35,543 bases of DNA from positions 1 to 35,543 of the forward strand of contig CALLXD010000020.1 of assembly GCA_937766455.1 (NCBI GenBank). Direction: 5' to 3'. This document shows positions 33,358 to 35,543 of this stretch, piece after piece. The notes under the pieces are model-generated. The model was not told the DNA's origin and searched no databases. It saw nothing but the letters and a program-made list of their open reading frames with translations. The DNA is from Vicinamibacterales bacterium (GTDB taxonomy: Bacteria > Acidobacteriota > Vicinamibacteria > Vicinamibacterales > UBA8438). The translations under genes were made by a program, and so were the position numbers. How positions within the stretch are numbered: position 1 is the first letter of the stretch; each line of letters begins with the position of its first letter.

Positions 33358-35031
33358 CTACTTTGGGTCGAAGAGTCGCGGCGGCAGGTCGTCGTGCAGC
33401 AGCGTGCGTTCGTCATCCGCAGACCACAGCATCTGTTCAGCGCGCTCGAGCAATGTGCCCAGGCCAGTCCGGTTGAGGGCAGAGACCGCGACCCCCCGAT
33501 GGCGCAGCGCCAGGGCGGCACCGACACCTGGCGGCACCTTGTCGATCTGATTGAACACCAGCAATTCGGGCGCGTCCATCCCGATCTCCGCCAGGACCCC
33601 GTGGACCGCCTCCATCCGCCGGTCGCAGTCGGGTGCCGAGGCGTCGACGACGTGCAACAGGAGCGACGCGTCAGAGAGTTCCTCGAGTGTCGCGCGGAAT
33701 GCGGTGACCAGGTCCGCCGGCAGGTCGCGGATGAAGCCGACCGTGTCGGTAATGATGACTTCCCGTTCGCGCGGGAACCGCAGTCGCCGCGAGACCGGGT
33801 CGAGCGTCGCGAACATCTGGTCGGCGACATGGACCTCGCTCTGGGTCAGGGCCCGCAGCAATGTACTCTTTCCGGCATTGGTGTAGCCGACGATTGACAG
33901 CACCGGCACGTCACGGCGTTTGCGCCGTCTTCGTCGATTCTGGCGCTGGGTGACCAGTTTCTTGAGCTCACGCTCGAGGCGGGTCACCCGGTCTCGGGTG
34001 CGCCGCCGGTCGACCTCGAGCTTGGTTTCACCCGGTCCACGGCCACCGATACCCCCCTCCAGGCGCGAGAGCGACACGTCGGCGCGTTGCGCCAGTCGGG
34101 GCAGCAGATACTTCAGCTGCGCCAGCTCGACCTGCAGCTTACCGTCGCGCGTGGTGGCGTGCTGCGCGAAGATGTCCAGGATGAGCTGGGTGCGGTCTAT
34201 GACGCGCAGCTCCATGCGTTCACCGAGGTTGCGAGCCTGGGTGGGGGTCAGGTCCTGGTCGACGATGACCAGATCGACATCCTGTTGGAAGGCGCGGATC
34301 ACCAGATCCTGGAGCTTGCCGGAACCGACGACGGTTTTCGGGTCGACGCGCGGACGCTGCTGCGTCACGATGTCGACGATCTCGACGCCGGCTGACCGTG
34401 CCAGTTCGCGCAGCTCGGTGATGTGGATCTCGAGGTCTCCTGCGCTGCGACCGGCGGTCACGGAGACCAGAATCGCTCGTTCACGGTCACCGACCTGTCG
34501 GGTTCCTACCGAGCGTGACAGCGCGATTTCGAGTTCGCGGATCCAGGTCTCAAAGTCGAGATCGACCTGAGCCGGGGGACCCGGTGCGAGCAGCTCCACC
34601 CCGTCGCCGCCGCCCGCCGTGAGCGCCGCGATGTGCGCCAGCGTCGGGAGCCCGTCGCCGTCGACCCCAATCGTCACCATGGCGTCGAGGCGGAGCAACA
34701 GCAGGTCGGTCTTGTCGTCCCGGGTGATGCCCTCGCCGGCCAGGTGCGTGTGGAGACACCGGAGACCGCGCAGGCGGCCACGGCCGGCGCGCAGTCGACC
34801 CCAGTCCGGCAATTCGATCGAGTGGGCGTCGCCCACCATCACGTGCTGGACGGCACCGCGGCGGTCGATCAGCACGCCGACCTGGCGCCGGGTGTCGTGG
34901 CTGATCTCGGTGAGTTGTCGCGCCAACTCGTGCGTCAGCATCTGGTCGGCCGGTACGCGTCGCCGGAACAGACGCTCAAGCTGACGAACCTGGCCGGTCT
35001 TGAGACCGAGCGTATTGCCAAAAACCTCGAT
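33358..35031 (-). CDS. hflX: GTPase HflX, likely starting at a non-canonical ATC codon
   Basis: HflX is a GTPase that binds the 50S ribosomal subunit and can split stalled ribosomes under stress. The N-terminal HflX domain, the GGIGGRGPGETKLEVDRRR motif, a basic coiled coil (KKLVTQRQNRRRRRKRRD), and the G domain with G1 VGYTNAGKST, G3 DTVGFIRDLP and G4 NQID are intact. The first ATG is at 34941. However, codons upstream of it read EVFGNTLGLKTGQVRQLERL and FRRRVPADQ, the typical HflX opening. No ATG, GTG or TTG occurs between the stop of the preceding gene (35053-35055) and 34941. An ATC at 35029-35031, five bases after a Shine-Dalgarno GGGAGA, would start exactly where family members begin, giving 557 residues. 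I therefore extend the gene to 35031; if only canonical starts are allowed the gene is 33358-34941 and lacks about 30 conserved residues. Confidence 0.93.
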   Translation of the reverse strand: MEVFGNTLGLKTGQVRQLERLFRRRVPADQMLTHELARQLTEISHDTRRQVGVLIDRRGAVQHVMVGDAHSIELPDWGRLRAGRGRLRGLRCLHTHLAGEGITRDDKTDLLLLRLDAMVTIGVDGDGLPTLAHIAALTAGGGDGVELLAPGPPAQVDLDFETWIRELEIALSRSVGTRQVGDRERAILVSVTAGRSAGDLEIHITELRELARSAGVEIVDIVTQQRPRVDPKTVVGSGKLQDLVIRAFQQDVDLVIVDQDLTPTQARNLGERMELRVIDRTQLILDIFAQHATTRDGKLQVELAQLKYLLPRLAQRADVSLSRLEGGIGGRGPGETKLEVDRRRTRDRVTRLERELKKLVTQRQNRRRRRKRRDVPVLSIVGYTNAGKSTLLRALTQSEVHVADQMFATLDPVSRRLRFPREREVIITDTVGFIRDLPADLVTAFRATLEELSDASLLLHVVDASAPDCDRRMEAVHGVLAEIGMDAPELLVFNQIDKVPPGVGAALALRHRGVAVSALNRTGLGTLLERAEQMLWSADDERTLLHDDLPPRLFDPK

Positions 35032-35036
35032 AAGAG

Positions 35037-35042
35037 TCTCCC
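35037..35042 (-). promoter_or_regulatory. Shine-Dalgarno supporting the upstream hflX start
   Basis: On the minus strand GGGAGA lies five bases before ATC 35031 and inside the short gap after the upstream stop codon. It is about 95 bases from the ATG at 34941 and could not serve it. Confidence 0.5.
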
Positions 35043-35052
35043 GTGACCGATG

Positions 35053-35543
35053 TTACGGCGTGGCCTCGCTCGCCAAGCGCCGGTAGACCGCCCGTGCCTC
35101 ATCGAACTGCGCGAAGACGTGGGCGCGTTCTGTGTCGGCACGCCACCCGGGCCAGGCCTCCGCCAGCGCTTGCAAGGTGTCGATCCACCGCAGGGCGTAG
35201 TCAGCCGCGGCGGCGTTTCTGATCGGTTGGTCGCCTACCTGAATCCAGACCGGGTTGGTGAACGCCTGGACATAGGCGACGTCCATCGGGAAACGGTCTG
35301 CGGTGGCGCCTTCCGCGCGGAGGTGACACCACCCGCTTTGGCGCACGCGATGTCGCACGGAGAGGGTGGCCTCCCGTCGATCCCCCATGACCGGTATCTC
35401 GTTCATCGTCTCGCCGTTGCACACCACGAGGATGCGGTCGAGTTCGGTCACCGACCGGACCCGTCCCGTGATCTCGACCGTGGCCCCGCCCTCGGGAAGC
35501 GTGACCACCTCCCCGGGCCCGTGGCCGTCGACCGCCATCTCAA
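35053..35543 (-). CDS. C-terminal part of a CehA/McbA-like metallohydrolase, partial
   Basis: The frame is open to the window edge, so only the last 162 codons of coding sequence are visible and the N-terminus lies outside; the ATG at 35538 is internal in my view. The visible part resembles the C-terminal end of exported CehA/McbA-type (PHP-fold) hydrolases: a beta domain (GPGEVVTLPEGGATVEITGR and RILVVCNGE), a SGWCHLRAEG strand, then FTNPVWIQVGDQPIRN and a helical end starting YALRWIDTLQALAEAWPGW. The metal-binding residues of the catalytic domain would lie upstream and cannot be checked. It is followed after 21 bases by hflX on the same strand and probably shares its transcript. Confidence 0.75.
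   Translation of the reverse strand, partial: EMAVDGHGPGEVVTLPEGGATVEITGRVRSVTELDRILVVCNGETMNEIPVMGDRREATLSVRHRVRQSGWCHLRAEGATADRFPMDVAYVQAFTNPVWIQVGDQPIRNAAAADYALRWIDTLQALAEAWPGWRADTERAHVFAQFDEARAVYRRLASEATP

Noticed and set aside
1..35543. CRISPR array, tRNA or rRNA gene, transposon ends, integrase or phage genes
   Set aside because: No regularly spaced repeats, no cloverleaf-like sequence, no transposase or integrase motifs were seen on either strand by eye; tRNAscan or a repeat finder would settle it.

Overview
The window is GC-rich, densely coding bacterial chromosome with genes on both strands. The gene content suggests an Acidobacteriota chromosome, most like class Vicinamibacteria. 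The pointers are two TonB-dependent receptors with an N-terminal carboxypeptidase-regulatory-like domain (Oar-like), tandem secreted PQQ-type beta-propellers, a HEAT/DUF349 protein, a CehA/McbA-type hydrolase and many signal peptides. This placement is inferred from protein families, not from a marker gene. I see no rRNA, tRNA, CRISPR array, insertion sequence, prophage or integrase.

Layout. (1) 2-7550, plus strand: a HEAT-repeat/DUF349 protein, cut by the window start and frameshifted near 585-588, followed 45 bases later by a full-length Lhr superfamily 2 helicase. (2) 7659-12490, plus: an exported M28 peptidase lipoprotein with PA and PDZ domains, a TonB-dependent receptor and a small lipoprotein, which could form a peptide-scavenging set. 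(3) 12585-15693, plus: dapE-dapC-dapD, the succinylase branch of diaminopimelate/lysine synthesis, each pair overlapping by four bases. (4) 20592-15749, minus: two secreted beta-propeller proteins overlapping by four bases, then a secreted metallo-beta-lactamase-fold hydrolase. (5) 20765-23325: a HupE/UreJ-like membrane protein divergent from a CopD-like membrane protein, then a small secreted PDZ protein convergent with CopD. (6) 23426-29249, plus: acetyl-CoA synthetase, a 467-base non-coding leader and a large Oar-like receptor closed by a strong intrinsic terminator. (7) 29282-33344, plus: TapT (tRNA acp3U synthase) coupled to a frameshifted class I aminotransferase, then a pair of bacterial PH-domain membrane proteins, the second split by an in-frame TAG, then a DUF4440-like secreted protein. 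(8) 35543-33358, minus: the C-terminal part of a CehA/McbA-like hydrolase, then HflX.

The most notable signals concern how genes are read rather than a new multi-gene system. Three conserved genes are interrupted. Two carry a +1 shift at a GGGG run in the same direction, and one has what looks like CAG changed to TAG. HflX has clear family sequence upstream of its first ATG but no ATG, GTG or TTG there; an ATC sits at ideal distance from a Shine-Dalgarno sequence. Four genes without a convincing Shine-Dalgarno have a TAnnnT hexamer 6-7 bases before the start codon, which suggests leaderless transcripts. Sequencing or assembly error is a live alternative for the interruptions and for the HflX start.

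I found no clear defence, secondary-metabolite or mobile system. The less ordinary associations are DUF349 protein with Lhr, TapT with an aminotransferase, and the peptidase-receptor-lipoprotein set.
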